A stretch of 64,000 nucleotides of DNA from Mariniphaga sp041687215 (GTDB lineage Bacteria; Bacteroidota; Bacteroidia; Bacteroidales; Prolixibacteraceae): contig NZ_JAWLCI010000008.1 in the NCBI RefSeq assembly GCF_041687215.1, forward strand, positions 40,771 through 104,770. The letters run 5' to 3'. The position numbers and the translations under genes were made by a program. Shown here one piece after another: positions 17,629 through 27,525 of the stretch. Numbering within the stretch: the first letter of the stretch is position 1; each line of letters opens with the position of its first letter. Below the pieces are notes generated by a model. It saw only the letters and a list, made by a program, of their open reading frames with translations, made no database searches and had not been told where the DNA came from.

Positions 17629-19665
17629 ATGGAAAAAAAATATACCAACGCACTGATTCATTCCAGTTCACCTTATTTGTTGCAACATGCCCATAATCCG
17701 GTAAACTGGCAACCCTGGAGTGACGACTTAATAAAACGGGCAGGAAAAGAAAAAAAGTTGCTTTTGGTGAGTATTGGCTATGCTGCCTGTCACTGGTGCC
17801 ATGTGATGGAGCACGAGAGTTTTGAAGACGAAACCGTTGCCCGGACAATGAACGAAAACTTTATTTGCATAAAAGTTGACCGCGAAGAAAGACCTGATGT
17901 GGATCAGTATTATATGACCGCCGTTCATTTGATGGGACTGCAGGGTGGCTGGCCGCTGAATGTGATTGCCCTGCCCGATGGCCGTCCTGTTTGGGGTGGC
18001 ACTTATTTCCCAAAAGAAACCTGGGTGAAAACCATTTCGTCAGTGGCCAGTTTTTGGAATGAAAATTCTGAAAAAACCATTGAATATGCAGAAAACCTGC
18101 AACATGGAATCAAAAGAGCTTCTCTTCCGGTGGAAACGGAAAATGTAATACCGGCAACCCGTCAGATAATTGCCCGGGGTGTGGAAAGCTGGAAAGAAAA
18201 TTTCGACTATGAAAACGGAGGAAGGAATGGCTACCCCAAATTTCCCATGCCGGTAAATCTCAACTTTTTATTTTTTTTCGGAAAAATGAAAAAAGACAAC
18301 CAGGTGCTCGATTTTGTAAAACTTACCCTTGAAAAAATGGCACGTGGGGGAATTTACGATCAGGCAGGCGGCGGTTTTGCCCGCTATTCGGTTGATGAAA
18401 AATGGAAAGTTCCTCATTTCGAAAAAATGCTTTACGATAACGGTCAGTTAATCAGCATCTACTCGAAAGCTTACCAGCATTTTAAAAGCTATGAATTTAA
18501 ATCGGTGGTTTACGAAACGGTTGAGTTTCTGGAACGGGAACTTATGGATAACTCCGGTGCATTTTATTCTTCGCTTGATGCCGACAGCGACGGTGAGGAA
18601 GGAAAGTTTTATGTGTGGAAAAAAGAAGAACTGAAGGAAATTGTACAAGAGGATTTTGAACTGTTTTCAGCATATTTTAACGTGAATTCAAAAGGATTCT
18701 GGGAAAGAGGAAATTACATTCTTTTGAGGGAATCCGGGCCGGATGAATTTGCCGGAAAAATTGGATTATCTCCGTCTGATTTTCAAAAGAAAATTTCAGG
18801 CTGGAAGGAATTACTACTCGGTTATCGTTCAAAAAGAATCCGTCCCGGGCTGGATGATAAAACCCTGGCATCGTGGAATGCGTTGGTCATTCAGGGCCTT
18901 TCTGATGCATTCAAAGCGTTTGGCGATGACCGGTTTAAAAACCTGGCTTTGAAGAATGCCCGGTTTATTATTGAAAATATGATGAAAAAAGACGGAATGT
19001 TGTTTCATACCTGGAAAAAAGGAAAACATTCCGTTAACGGATTTCTCGAAGATTATGCACTGGTTATTCAGTCGTTTATTTCCCTTTTCGAAATTAGCGG
19101 AGAACCAGCCTGGCTAAAATCTGCCGGTGCTTTACTGGAATATTCATTGGAACATTTTTACGATGAAACTTCCGGCCTTTTTTACTTTTCAGAAAAAAAT
19201 GCAAATGCAGTATTGACCAACCATTTTCAGAATGAAGACAATGTAATTCCGGCAGCCAATTCGGTGATGGCCAACAACCTGCATGCGTTGTATTTACTGC
19301 TGGGCAAACCCGCCTACCTTACAAAGGCAAAAAAAATGCTGTACCATGTTACTCCGCAATTTTCCAAATTTCCGCAGGCTTTTGCCAACTGGGGCAACCT
19401 CATGTTAAAACTCACCGAACCATATTTTGAAGTGGTTTTTTGTGGTGAAGATGCACAGCGAAAATTTCTGGAAATGCAGGCCACTTTTCTTCCCCATGTA
19501 GTTTGGGCTTTTTCTGTGAATAAAAATAATCTCCCATTGTTTAAAGGCCGCTTTGTGCCTGGAAAAACCCTGATTTATGTTTGCCGCGAAGGAGCCTGCC
19601 AGTTACCCGTTGAAAGCCCTGATGAAGCTATAAAAATGTTGGTAGGAAATAATGAAAACGGTTGA
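17629..19665 (+). CDS. Thioredoxin-domain protein of the DUF255/YyaL family
   Basis: A 678-residue cytosolic protein with the classical layout of the family: an N-terminal thioredoxin-like DUF255 domain (about 1-165) beginning YTNALIHSSSPYLLQHAHNPVNWQPW and containing CHWCHVMEHESFED, then GGWPLNVIALPDGRPVWGGTYFP. This is followed by a long alpha/alpha-toroid resembling AGE epimerases or glycosidases (GGIYDQAGGGFARYSVDEKWKVPHFEKMLYDN, LDDKTLASWNALVIQGL). Enzymatic function of the family is not established; human SPATA20 belongs here. A TTG at 17611 preceded by a GAGGAGGT sequence would add six residues; ATG is preferred because Shine-Dalgarno use is rare here. It overlaps the next gene by 14 bp, implying translational coupling. 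Confidence 0.9.
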   Translation: MEKKYTNALIHSSSPYLLQHAHNPVNWQPWSDDLIKRAGKEKKLLLVSIGYAACHWCHVMEHESFEDETVARTMNENFICIKVDREERPDVDQYYMTAVHLMGLQGGWPLNVIALPDGRPVWGGTYFPKETWVKTISSVASFWNENSEKTIEYAENLQHGIKRASLPVETENVIPATRQIIARGVESWKENFDYENGGRNGYPKFPMPVNLNFLFFFGKMKKDNQVLDFVKLTLEKMARGGIYDQAGGGFARYSVDEKWKVPHFEKMLYDNGQLISIYSKAYQHFKSYEFKSVVYETVEFLERELMDNSGAFYSSLDADSDGEEGKFYVWKKEELKEIVQEDFELFSAYFNVNSKGFWERGNYILLRESGPDEFAGKIGLSPSDFQKKISGWKELLLGYRSKRIRPGLDDKTLASWNALVIQGLSDAFKAFGDDRFKNLALKNARFIIENMMKKDGMLFHTWKKGKHSVNGFLEDYALVIQSFISLFEISGEPAWLKSAGALLEYSLEHFYDETSGLFYFSEKNANAVLTNHFQNEDNVIPAANSVMANNLHALYLLLGKPAYLTKAKKMLYHVTPQFSKFPQAFANWGNLMLKLTEPYFEVVFCGEDAQRKFLEMQATFLPHVVWAFSVNKNNLPLFKGRFVPGKTLIYVCREGACQLPVESPDEAIKMLVGNNENG

Positions 19666-20704
19666 ATTTCTGATTGTTGGAAACGGTTTGGCAGGAACAA
19701 TGCTGGCTTTTGAAATGCTGGAACAAAAACTGGATTTTCGGATTGTAACATCACAACAAAAAACCCGGGCATCAGAAATTGCCGCCGGAATGTTTAACCC
19801 ATTGGTATTTAAACGCCTGACCAAAAGCTGGATGGCTGATGCATTGCTTCCGGCAATAGAACATAAATATCGGGAACTTGAAAATTTGCTGGGGAATCGG
19901 TTTTATTTCGAAAAGCCCATTTTAAAACCATTATCGGAACAGGAAAAACAATTGTGGTTGGAGCGAAAATCAAATCCGCAATTTTCAAAATACATTTCCT
20001 CCATTGAAGAAAAAAGCCCTGAAAAACTTTTGCATCCTGCCACCGGATATGGGATAGTAAATGGTTCGGGTTACGTAAATTTAAAACTGTTTTTGGAACT
20101 TTCTGATCAATATTTCCGGGAGAAGGGATTGCTTATTCCATCTGAATTCGATTCGAAAAAAATGAAACCGGGCACAAAATATTTTGTAGCTGAAGATGTA
20201 AAAGCTGAAAGGCTGGTGTTCTGCGAAGGAGCCCATTTGGTTAACAATCCTTTTTTTTTATTCATTAAACTGGTACCGGTAAAAGGGGAAATTTTATTGA
20301 TACATGCGCCCAGCCTGTCTGAAAATTATATTCTGAATAAACAGGTTTTTGTTTTGCCTGTTGGTAATCATCGTTTTAAAGTTGGTTCAACCTATGAATG
20401 GAATGACTTGACAGAGCTGCCAACAGTAGTTGGAAAGCAATCAATAATTGAAAGATTTGAAAAACTTGTTGCGGTCAAATACACTCTGGAGAACCATTTT
20501 GCCGGAATCCGGCCAACCGTATCCGATCGCCGTCCGGTTTTGGGCATGCACCCAAAATACCCCAACTTATCCGTTTATAACGGGTTGGGAACCAAAGGAG
20601 TAATGTTGGCGCCATTTTTTGCAGAAGAAATGGTAAAGTATTTGACTGCAGTAAATTACTCTTTGAATTTTGAAGTAGATATACAACGATTTTTTACGGG
20701 TTAA
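19652..20704 (+). CDS. FAD-dependent oxidoreductase (DAO/DadA-like)
   Basis: A 350-residue flavoprotein of the D-amino-acid-oxidase superfamily. The FAD-binding betaalphabeta motif is at the N-terminus (FLIVGNGLAGTMLAFEML), and the C-terminal FAD site reads FAGIRPTVSDRRPVLGMHP followed by NGLGTKGVMLAPFFAEEMV. The middle carries KLVPVKGEILLIH and an antiparallel sheet typical of sarcosine/glycine oxidase-like enzymes. The substrate is unknown; a small amine or amino acid is expected from the family. The gene overlaps the DUF255 gene by 14 bp, so the two are probably made together. Confidence 0.87.
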   Translation: MKTVEFLIVGNGLAGTMLAFEMLEQKLDFRIVTSQQKTRASEIAAGMFNPLVFKRLTKSWMADALLPAIEHKYRELENLLGNRFYFEKPILKPLSEQEKQLWLERKSNPQFSKYISSIEEKSPEKLLHPATGYGIVNGSGYVNLKLFLELSDQYFREKGLLIPSEFDSKKMKPGTKYFVAEDVKAERLVFCEGAHLVNNPFFLFIKLVPVKGEILLIHAPSLSENYILNKQVFVLPVGNHRFKVGSTYEWNDLTELPTVVGKQSIIERFEKLVAVKYTLENHFAGIRPTVSDRRPVLGMHPKYPNLSVYNGLGTKGVMLAPFFAEEMVKYLTAVNYSLNFEVDIQRFFTG

Positions 20705-20718
20705 TTGAAAAGTAAGGA

Positions 20719-20753
20719 CAAAAAAATAATCCCGGCGCGTCATACCGGGATTA
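20719..20753 (-). terminator. Terminator for the prolyl oligopeptidase gene
   Basis: TAATCCCGG (20727-20735) pairs perfectly with CCGGGATTA (20745-20753). On the minus strand the stem is followed by six T residues. It lies 154 bp beyond the prolyl oligopeptidase stop and may also act on the opposing gene. Confidence 0.75.
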
Positions 20754-20906
20754 CTCAATAACCTTCAAAAGCGTCTAACTGGTTTCGTATTCTGGGTTTG
20801 TATGCAGCAAACATAGTTGAAAAAGAAAGATACCAGGCAATCAAAAGGATGATTTTAATTGGGTCAGATTGCTGATATTTCAACTTCAAAAAAACTGACT
20901 GCCCCG

Positions 20907-22976
20907 TTAATCCATCAATTTCATTTGCAGGTAGGAATAAAGTTGTGCATTCATTTGTGCCCGCTGTTCGTTGGTAGAAGCGCCGGCATGCCCGCCTTCC
21001 GTATTCTCGAAATAGTAGATTTTATAACCCATTTCATCCATTTTGGCTACCATTTTACGCGCGTGGCCCGGGTGAACACGATCGTCGCGGGTTGAAGTGT
21101 AAAAATATACTTCAGGGTATTTCATTCCTTTTTTCAGGTTGTGGTAAGGCGAATATTTGCTAATGTACGCCCACTCTTCTGGGATGTCAGGATTTCCGTA
21201 CTCAGCCATCCAGCTAGCGCCTGCCAGTAATTTATTGTAGCGTTTCATATCCAGTAGCGGAACTGCGCATACCACTGCATTGTATAACTCCGGATGTTGG
21301 GTAAACGCAACCCCAACCAGCAATCCGCCGTTGCTCCCGCCATAAATTCCCAGTTTTCTGGACGATGTAATTTTTTTATCCATGAGGTCTTCTGCAACTG
21401 CATAAAAATCGTCGAATACACGCTGCCGGTTTTCTTTTAGTCCGGCCTGGTGCCATTTCGGTCCGAATTCGCCGCCGCCACGCAGATTGGCCAACACATA
21501 AACACCCCCTTTTTCAAGCCACGAAACTCCGGTAACCGCTGAATAACGCGGAAGTTGAGGTACTTCAAAACCTCCGTAGGCATAAAGTAATGTAGGATTA
21601 TTTCCATCAAGCTTCATGGATTTTTGGTGTACCACAAAATAAGGAATCCGTGTTCCGTCTTTCGAAACAGCCTCAAATTGCTGGACTTTATAATTTTCAG
21701 TTGGAAACCAGGAAGGCAACGATTTTACCTTGCTTAATTCTCCTGTAGCAGCATCGCCATAGAAAAGGGTGTTTGGCGCTAAAAAATTCTGAAAGTTGAA
21801 AAAGTATTTGTTACTGAATTCATCGGATGATCCCAGGGAAATATTTCCAAATTCAGGTGCATCAATTTTTTCTTTTTTCCAGCCATTTTCAAAACGGTAT
21901 GAATAAAGTTCGCTTTTTACATTTTCCAGCATATTTATCAGCAAACGGTCTTTTGTATTCGAAATCTGGGTGACACTTGAGCGCTCATCTGGTTTTACTA
22001 TCAGTTCAAAATTCTTTTTCCCGGCAAGTAAATCGTTGTAATTGATGCTAATTACCGCACCCTGCGGAAAATTTTGACCATCCACTTGCCATTCAGATTT
22101 CAACTGAAAAATAACCTGGCCCTTGAATATGGTAGTCAGTTCAATGTCTTCCGGAACATCCAGTTTAATGGTTTTTCCATTTTCCAGGCAATAATAATTT
22201 CCTGAAAAAATCGATACACTACGGATGATTAACTGGTAAACTTTTTCAGGATTTTGCTGAACATACCCCCATATTCCCACGTCAGTTTTCTGTCCTTTGT
22301 AAACCTCGCGGGCATTTTCCAGTTTTGTACCTCGTTCCCAAATTTTAACCTGGGTTGGATAGCCGGAAGTAGTGATACCTTCGCCAAAATCGGTGGAAAC
22401 CATCAGGGTGTTTTCATCAATCCAGCTTGCTCCGCCTTTCGCCTCAGGGAGATAAAAGCCGTCTTCAACAAATGATTTTGATTGCACATCAAATTCCCTT
22501 ATTATAACTGCATCACCTCCTCCTTTTGAAAGGCTTACCAGGAATTTGTTGTAATCGGGATAAAGTCCGCTTGCCCCCTTAAAAACCCATTTCTCGCCAT
22601 CTTTTTCCGAAAGTTCGTCCATGTTAAGCAGAATTTCCCAGTTGGGATTTCCCCCCAGGTAAGTTTCCAATTTTGCCCTTCGCCATATTCCGCGCTGGAA
22701 TTGCTGGTCTTGCCAAAAATTATAAACAAATTCTCCCCGGATGGAAGGTTCTGCAATCCGGTCGGTCGAATTCAGGATTTCCAGATTTTTTTCATAAAGA
22801 TTCTCATAATCAGGCTGCGATGTAATTACATTCAGCGATTTTTCATTCCAGGTTTCTACCCATTCAAGAGCTTTTTCATTTTCTACCTCTTCAAGCCACT
22901 GGTATGAATCTGGGCTTTGTGCAAAAGTTATTTTTGTTGCCATAGCAAAAATTAACATGATGTGTAAATGTTTCAT
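20907..22976 (-). CDS. Prolyl oligopeptidase, S9A family
   Basis: An exported serine peptidase of 689 residues that cleaves after proline in short peptides. A Sec signal covers about residues 1-19 (ending TFAQ|SP). The N-terminal segment SYQWLEEVENEKALEWVETWN and the seven-bladed propeller are typical. The catalytic domain includes LYAYGGFEVPQ, VYVLANLRGGGEFG..WHQAG, the nucleophile S548 in GIYGGSNGGLLVG, the aspartate at D631/D632 in TSTRDDRVHPGHA and H663 in GGHAGAS. Triad order and spacing match the family. It is monocistronic, with a distant terminator at 20719. Confidence 0.95.
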   Translation of the reverse strand: MKHLHIMLIFAMATKITFAQSPDSYQWLEEVENEKALEWVETWNEKSLNVITSQPDYENLYEKNLEILNSTDRIAEPSIRGEFVYNFWQDQQFQRGIWRRAKLETYLGGNPNWEILLNMDELSEKDGEKWVFKGASGLYPDYNKFLVSLSKGGGDAVIIREFDVQSKSFVEDGFYLPEAKGGASWIDENTLMVSTDFGEGITTSGYPTQVKIWERGTKLENAREVYKGQKTDVGIWGYVQQNPEKVYQLIIRSVSIFSGNYYCLENGKTIKLDVPEDIELTTIFKGQVIFQLKSEWQVDGQNFPQGAVISINYNDLLAGKKNFELIVKPDERSSVTQISNTKDRLLINMLENVKSELYSYRFENGWKKEKIDAPEFGNISLGSSDEFSNKYFFNFQNFLAPNTLFYGDAATGELSKVKSLPSWFPTENYKVQQFEAVSKDGTRIPYFVVHQKSMKLDGNNPTLLYAYGGFEVPQLPRYSAVTGVSWLEKGGVYVLANLRGGGEFGPKWHQAGLKENRQRVFDDFYAVAEDLMDKKITSSRKLGIYGGSNGGLLVGVAFTQHPELYNAVVCAVPLLDMKRYNKLLAGASWMAEYGNPDIPEEWAYISKYSPYHNLKKGMKYPEVYFYTSTRDDRVHPGHARKMVAKMDEMGYKIYYFENTEGGHAGASTNEQRAQMNAQLYSYLQMKLMD

Positions 22977-23200
22977 TGTTTTTGATTTTTTGTTTTTTAC
23001 AATTGTTTTAAATAAACAGTATAGTCATTGGAGTTACGAAAATAGTGCTTCTTTTGTAAATTTTTTCAGACATGCATTTTAAATGATGCCTGAAATGTAT
23101 ATTTTCGTAATTGAAAATGAACCTGAAAGATAATACGGTTATTTTTGGAATCTTTAATTCATTAAATAGCATGGACATTTTTCAGGCTTAATGCAATAAA

Positions 23201-24274
23201 ATGGCAACATTATTATTATTCTTTTTTTTATCTATTGTTATTTCTTTTTTTTGCTCCATGTGGGAGGCTGTTATTTTAAGTATAACGCCACCTTATATCA
23301 GCCGCATGCAGAACGAAAAACCTGTAATCGGCCATCTTTTAAACAGAATGAAGGATGATATTGACAAACCGCTATCGGCCATACTTACCCTGAATACATT
23401 TGCTCATACTGTAGGAGCGCTTGGTGTGGGTGTTCAGGCCGGAAAACTTTTTGGAACCACGCAAATCCATTTTTTATCAGTTTACATTACCTACGAATCG
23501 TTAATTGCAGGTGCTATGACCCTGGCTATCCTGGTATTGTCTGAAATAATTCCCAAAACCCTGGGAGCCAATTTCTGGAAACCACTCACTCCTTTTACCG
23601 TTCGTTCGTTAAGGGTTTTAATGTTTATTCTGGCGCCGTTTGTTTGGATGAGCAAGGGAATTACGCGAATGGTTAAAACAGAAAAAGGGCGGAGTGTGCT
23701 TAGCCGTGCCGATTTTGCTGCCATGGCCGATGCCGGACTAAAAAGCGGTGCACTCGACAGGGAAGAAAAGTCGATTATTCAAAACCTGCTTCGGCTTGAA
23801 AATATTAAAGTGCGTGATATTATGACCCCGCGTTCGGTAATAATGATGGTGGACGAGGAGCAGACTATGAATGAAATTTATGATGAAATTAATCCGATGG
23901 TGTTTTCGCGCATTCCGGTTTACCACGAGCATCCCGATAACATTACAGGCGTTATTCTGAAAGATAATATTTTGGAAAATCTGGCGCAGGACAAACATTC
24001 GGTTAAAGCAGCAGAAATTAAACGTGATATTTTATTTGTTGAAGATAATTTTACTGTGGCTAAACTGATGGACTCCCTAATTCTAAACCGCGAACACCTT
24101 GCCGTAGTTGCCGATGATTTTGGAAGTGTTGTAGGCCTTGTTACCATGGAGGATTTGTTTGAAACCTTGCTGGGGCTCGAAATTGTGGACGAATCGGATA
24201 AAGTGGAAGACCTTCAAAAACTTGCGCTGGAAAAATGGAAAAAACGTACCGATAATCAGCGCCTGAAAAACTAA
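23201..24274 (+). CDS. DUF21/CNNM transmembrane protein with CBS pair
   Basis: An inner-membrane protein of 357 residues related to the hemolysin-C/CorC and mammalian CNNM families, which are linked to divalent cation (Mg2+/Co2+) transport. The N-terminal DUF21 domain (about 1-175) has membrane segments and the conserved FCSMWEAVILSITPPYI start and LVLSEIIPKTLGANFW motif. A basic linker leads to two CBS domains (about 205-335: VRDIMTPRSVIMMVDEEQTMNEIYDEI, AVVADDFGSVVGLVTMEDLFETLLG). The C-terminal CorC_HlyC domain present in longer relatives is absent, which is usual for the short Bacteroidota form. Confidence 0.9.
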   Translation: MATLLLFFFLSIVISFFCSMWEAVILSITPPYISRMQNEKPVIGHLLNRMKDDIDKPLSAILTLNTFAHTVGALGVGVQAGKLFGTTQIHFLSVYITYESLIAGAMTLAILVLSEIIPKTLGANFWKPLTPFTVRSLRVLMFILAPFVWMSKGITRMVKTEKGRSVLSRADFAAMADAGLKSGALDREEKSIIQNLLRLENIKVRDIMTPRSVIMMVDEEQTMNEIYDEINPMVFSRIPVYHEHPDNITGVILKDNILENLAQDKHSVKAAEIKRDILFVEDNFTVAKLMDSLILNREHLAVVADDFGSVVGLVTMEDLFETLLGLEIVDESDKVEDLQKLALEKWKKRTDNQRLKN

Positions 24275-24343
24275 AACCTTTTAAGTTTTCTTTAAATCAT
24301 TTGAAGAAAAAAATCTTCAATATCAAATCCACACAAAATGCAT

Positions 24344-24351
24344 TAATTTTG
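24344..24351 (+). promoter_or_regulatory. Putative -7 element for the PFP gene
   Basis: TAATTTTG matches TAnnTTTG, 34 bp before the PFP start. No good TTTG was seen at -33. Confidence 0.4.
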
Positions 24352-24385
24352 ATGCAGAAGTAAATAAAATTTAAAATAATTGAAA

Positions 24386-26038
24386 ATGAATATCAGTGCA
24401 TTACAAAAAGAACGGGCCAAGTACCAGCCTAAACTGCCCAAATCGTTAAAAGGTGCAGTAAAACTGGTTGAAGGAGCAAAAACAGAATCGGTTGCCGATC
24501 AAAAAGAAATTGCCGGACTTTTTCCAAACACCAGTGGAATGCCCCTCTTAACCTTTGAGGAGGGTGAAAAAGAAGCTTCAAAAAATCCGGTGAATGTTGG
24601 CGTTATTCTTTCCGGTGGACAAGCTCCCGGCGGGCATAATGTGATTTCGGGTATTTTCGACGGGATAAAAAAAATAAACCCCGAAAGTAAACTTTACGGC
24701 TTTTTGGGCGGACCAGGCGGACTTGTTGACCACAAATATGTGGAATTAACAGCCGAAATAATTGACGAATACCGCAACACAGGCGGTTTTGATATTATTG
24801 GTTCAGGCCGTACGAAACTGGAAGAAGAATGGCAGTTTGACAAAGGGTTGGAAATTGCCAGAGATCTTAATCTGAATGCACTGGTTATTATTGGCGGTGA
24901 CGATTCAAATACCAACGCTTGTGTTTTGGCCGAATATTATTCACAAAAAAAAGCCGGTGTTCAGGTAATTGGTTGTCCGAAAACCATTGACGGAGATTTG
25001 AAAAATGAAATGATTGAAGCATCATTTGGTTTCGATACGGCAACAAAAGTATATTCCGAACTTATCGGGAATATTCAGCGTGACGCCAATTCAGCCAAAA
25101 AATACTGGCATTTTATGAAATTGATGGGGCGTTCTGCCTCGCACATTGGGCTGGAATGTGCTTTAAAAACCCAACCCAATATTACCCTTATTTCTGAAGA
25201 AGTGGCTGCAAAACAGCAAACGCTTGATGATATTGTTGATTACATGGCAAGCGTTGTTGCCCAGCGTGCCGATAATGGCGAAAACTTTGGTGTGGCGCTT
25301 GTTCCCGAAGGTTTGATTGAATTTATTCCTGAAATGAAAATTTTAATTTCAGAATTGAACGACCTGCTGGCTGAAGGCACCGAAACTGAAAAAGAATTTA
25401 AGATGCTGAAAAAAAGTCACCGGCTGAATTGGGTGGCTTCGCAATTAACCAAAGAATCATCCAGAGTTTTCAAATCGCTTCCTCAAGGAATAGCCAACCA
25501 GCTAACACTCGATCGCGATCCGCACGGGAACGTTCAGGTTTCTTTAATAGAAACAGAAAAGCTTTTAGGTGAGATGGTTAGCGAAAAACTGGCTGCCCTG
25601 AAAAAAGCCGGAAAATTCTCTGGAAAATTCAGTACCCAGTACCACTTTTTTGGATACGAAGGGCGTTGTGCTGCTCCGTCAAATTTCGATGCTGATTACT
25701 GCTATTCTTTAGGATACACTGCATCAGTTTTGGTTTCTGAAGGAAAAACCGGGTATATGTCGTCGGTTAGAAACCTTACCTCTCCAGCAGAAGAGTGGAT
25801 TGCCGGCGGAGTACCTATTACTATGATGATGAACATGGAAAAACGCCACGGACACAAGAAACCTGTTATACAAAAAGCATTGGTAGAACTTGACGGCGCA
25901 CCTTTTAAATATTTTGTTTCAAAACGCGGCGAATGGGCGCTGAGTACACACTATCTTTATCCTGGACCTATCCAGTATTTTGGCCCGTCAGAAGTTTGCG
26001 ACCAGCCAACCGAAACATTAAAACTTGAAAAGGCTTAA
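24386..26038 (+). CDS. Pyrophosphate--fructose-6-phosphate 1-phosphotransferase
   Basis: PPi-dependent phosphofructokinase, the reversible glycolytic enzyme that phosphorylates fructose 6-phosphate with pyrophosphate. The 550-residue length and wording match the long (plant-beta/Bacteroidota) class. Motifs: GVILSGGQAPGGHNVISG at the N-terminus, IIGGDDSNTNA, where the second Asp of GGDD marks PPi rather than ATP use, CPKTIDGDLKN with the catalytic aspartate of TIDGD, GRSASHIGLECAL, and the C-terminal GYEGRCAAPSNFDADYCYSLG. The ATG at 24386 was chosen over an upstream TTG at 24380. The gene is a monocistron ended by a strong terminator. Together with PckA it points to a PPi-saving fermentative metabolism. 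Confidence 0.95.
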   Translation: MNISALQKERAKYQPKLPKSLKGAVKLVEGAKTESVADQKEIAGLFPNTSGMPLLTFEEGEKEASKNPVNVGVILSGGQAPGGHNVISGIFDGIKKINPESKLYGFLGGPGGLVDHKYVELTAEIIDEYRNTGGFDIIGSGRTKLEEEWQFDKGLEIARDLNLNALVIIGGDDSNTNACVLAEYYSQKKAGVQVIGCPKTIDGDLKNEMIEASFGFDTATKVYSELIGNIQRDANSAKKYWHFMKLMGRSASHIGLECALKTQPNITLISEEVAAKQQTLDDIVDYMASVVAQRADNGENFGVALVPEGLIEFIPEMKILISELNDLLAEGTETEKEFKMLKKSHRLNWVASQLTKESSRVFKSLPQGIANQLTLDRDPHGNVQVSLIETEKLLGEMVSEKLAALKKAGKFSGKFSTQYHFFGYEGRCAAPSNFDADYCYSLGYTASVLVSEGKTGYMSSVRNLTSPAEEWIAGGVPITMMMNMEKRHGHKKPVIQKALVELDGAPFKYFVSKRGEWALSTHYLYPGPIQYFGPSEVCDQPTETLKLEKA

Positions 26039-26070
26039 TTCTTAAAATTCATTCAGAAATAATGATAAAG

Positions 26071-26107
26071 AAAAAGCCCTTCCGCAAATTGTTGGAAGGG
26101 CTTTTTT
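26071..26107. terminator. Strong bidirectional terminator
   Basis: AGCCCTTCC pairs with GGAAGGGCT around a ten-base loop, with five A residues before and six T residues after. It separates the convergent PFP gene and the outer-membrane protein gene and can work in both directions. Confidence 0.9.
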
Positions 26108-26134
26108 ATGATTGCCTGCCTTGTAAATTTCCTC

Positions 26135-26608
26135 TTAGAAAATAAAACGGATGGAGAGGGCCACTTCATCGGCCCAAAAACCAGTGTAACCAATCAGGTT
26201 CAAACCGGGTTTCCAGTCTAAACTGATATTGAACGGGATGGGTTCAATGTTGTATTCTATTCCAATAATCCCATCAACTCCAATAACGGTATGTGAACCA
26301 TCGTTGTCAAACCAGGGATGTTTGTCATAGTCGTCCCAAAAACCAATATGGCCGCCAACCCCATAATACCAATGAAGCCTCGGGGTGTCAAAAGCAGGTG
26401 CATGAATTTCATACAAACCTGTTACGTGAAATCCCCGCCATCGGGTTGATAGCAGCCCTTCAATAGCTTTGTTGCTCCCAATAAAATGTTTTACGGTTAA
26501 TCCGTTTGATAAACCACCCCGCACACCAATTCCGGTGTTGTAATCCTGGGCGTTAACTGCTACTGCAATTGAGAGAAACAGTGTCAATGCAAAAAATAAC
26601 TTTTTCAT
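26135..26608 (-). CDS. Small outer-membrane beta-barrel protein
   Basis: A 157-residue exported protein with a Sec signal (MKKLFFALTLFLSIAVAVNAQ). The mature part is built of alternating hydrophobic and polar strands rich in Gly and aromatic residues: GIGVRGGLSNGLTVKHFI, LHWYYGVGGHIGFWDD, TVIGVDGIIGIEYNIEPIPFNISLDWKPGLNLIG, and a final strand ending in phenylalanine (VALSIRFIF), the usual outer-membrane insertion signal. The barrel is probably eight-stranded. No function can be assigned. The ATG at 26608 was chosen because the longer frame from 26695 would bury the signal peptide. Confidence 0.82.
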   Translation of the reverse strand: MKKLFFALTLFLSIAVAVNAQDYNTGIGVRGGLSNGLTVKHFIGSNKAIEGLLSTRWRGFHVTGLYEIHAPAFDTPRLHWYYGVGGHIGFWDDYDKHPWFDNDGSHTVIGVDGIIGIEYNIEPIPFNISLDWKPGLNLIGYTGFWADEVALSIRFIF

Positions 26609-26808
26609 TTTTTTTCTGTTTTTATCAAAATTAATATCAAATACAACGTAAAAGTAAGTTTTAAGTTGCCGAATTTTATTTCGAAACAAAAGCAAATTTC
26701 TTTTTTAACATTTGTCTTGCTTTTACAAAATGTTGATTGTTAGTTGATTGAAATTAATTGTTTAAGTTAAGCAGGTTCGAAAAATTAAGATTTGATTAAC
26801 ATTTTAAA

Positions 26809-27459
26809 CTATTGATTAAAAACATAAGCAATAATATTGGCACCCATTTTTAATGCTTTTTCCCGAAGTTCAGGTGGATTATTGTGAACGGCTGCGTCTT
26901 CCCATCCATCACTAATGTCTGATTCATAAGTGTAAAGGCAAATCATACGGTCTTCAATAAAAATTCCGAATGCCTGAGGCGGTTTATTATCATGTTCGTG
27001 AATTTTGGGCAGGCCCTCGTTAAAGGTATATTTTTGGTGAAAAATTGGGTGGGAGGGAGGCAGTTCAACCAGTTCGGCATTTGGAAATACTTTTTTTATT
27101 TCGCGCCTGAAATATTCATCTATTCCAAAATTGTCGTCAACGTGCAGGAATCCTCCGGCTTCGAGGTAATTTCTCAAGTTAAAAGCTTCGTTTTCTGAAA
27201 GTACAATATTTCCGTGACCTGTCATGTGCACAAACGGAAAGTTGAAAATTTCGGGACTGCCAACTTCTACAGTGGAAGGTTCAGGGTGAATATTGGTTTT
27301 TAAATTTTGATTGCAGTAACCAATCAGGTTGGGCAAGGCAGTGGGGTCGGCATACCAATCGCCGCCACCGCCATATTTTACCAGGCCAATTCTTACCGGT
27401 TGAGCCAGAGTACTAACTGATGCCGCAAAAAATAGTATTAAAACGAAAAGTATTCTCAT
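26809..27459 (-). CDS. DUF4159 domain protein
   Basis: A 216-residue exported protein with a Sec signal (about 1-19, ending STLAQ). The body matches DUF4159 of Bacteroidota: GLVKYGGGGDWYADPTALPNLIGYCNQ, FPFVHMTGHGNIVLSENEAFNLRNYLEAGGFLHVDDNFG, FPNAELVELPPSHPIFHQKYTF and GIFIEDRMICLYTYESDISDGWE. The fold resembles class I glutamine amidotransferase-like (flavodoxin/ThuA) domains and is often found beside MoxR/BatA-type gene clusters, but no such genes are nearby. The biochemical role is unknown. Confidence 0.85.
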   Translation of the reverse strand: MRILFVLILFFAASVSTLAQPVRIGLVKYGGGGDWYADPTALPNLIGYCNQNLKTNIHPEPSTVEVGSPEIFNFPFVHMTGHGNIVLSENEAFNLRNYLEAGGFLHVDDNFGIDEYFRREIKKVFPNAELVELPPSHPIFHQKYTFNEGLPKIHEHDNKPPQAFGIFIEDRMICLYTYESDISDGWEDAAVHNNPPELREKALKMGANIIAYVFNQ

Positions 27460-27525
27460 GGACTTAAATTTTTCGAAAATTACAATTCCATTCTGAAATG
27501 AAAAAGCAAAAGGTAAGATTTGGAG

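Noticed and set aside
17549..17848. Minus-strand frame over the start of the DUF255 gene
   Set aside because: It is a shadow of the conserved DUF255 coding frame and has no motif.
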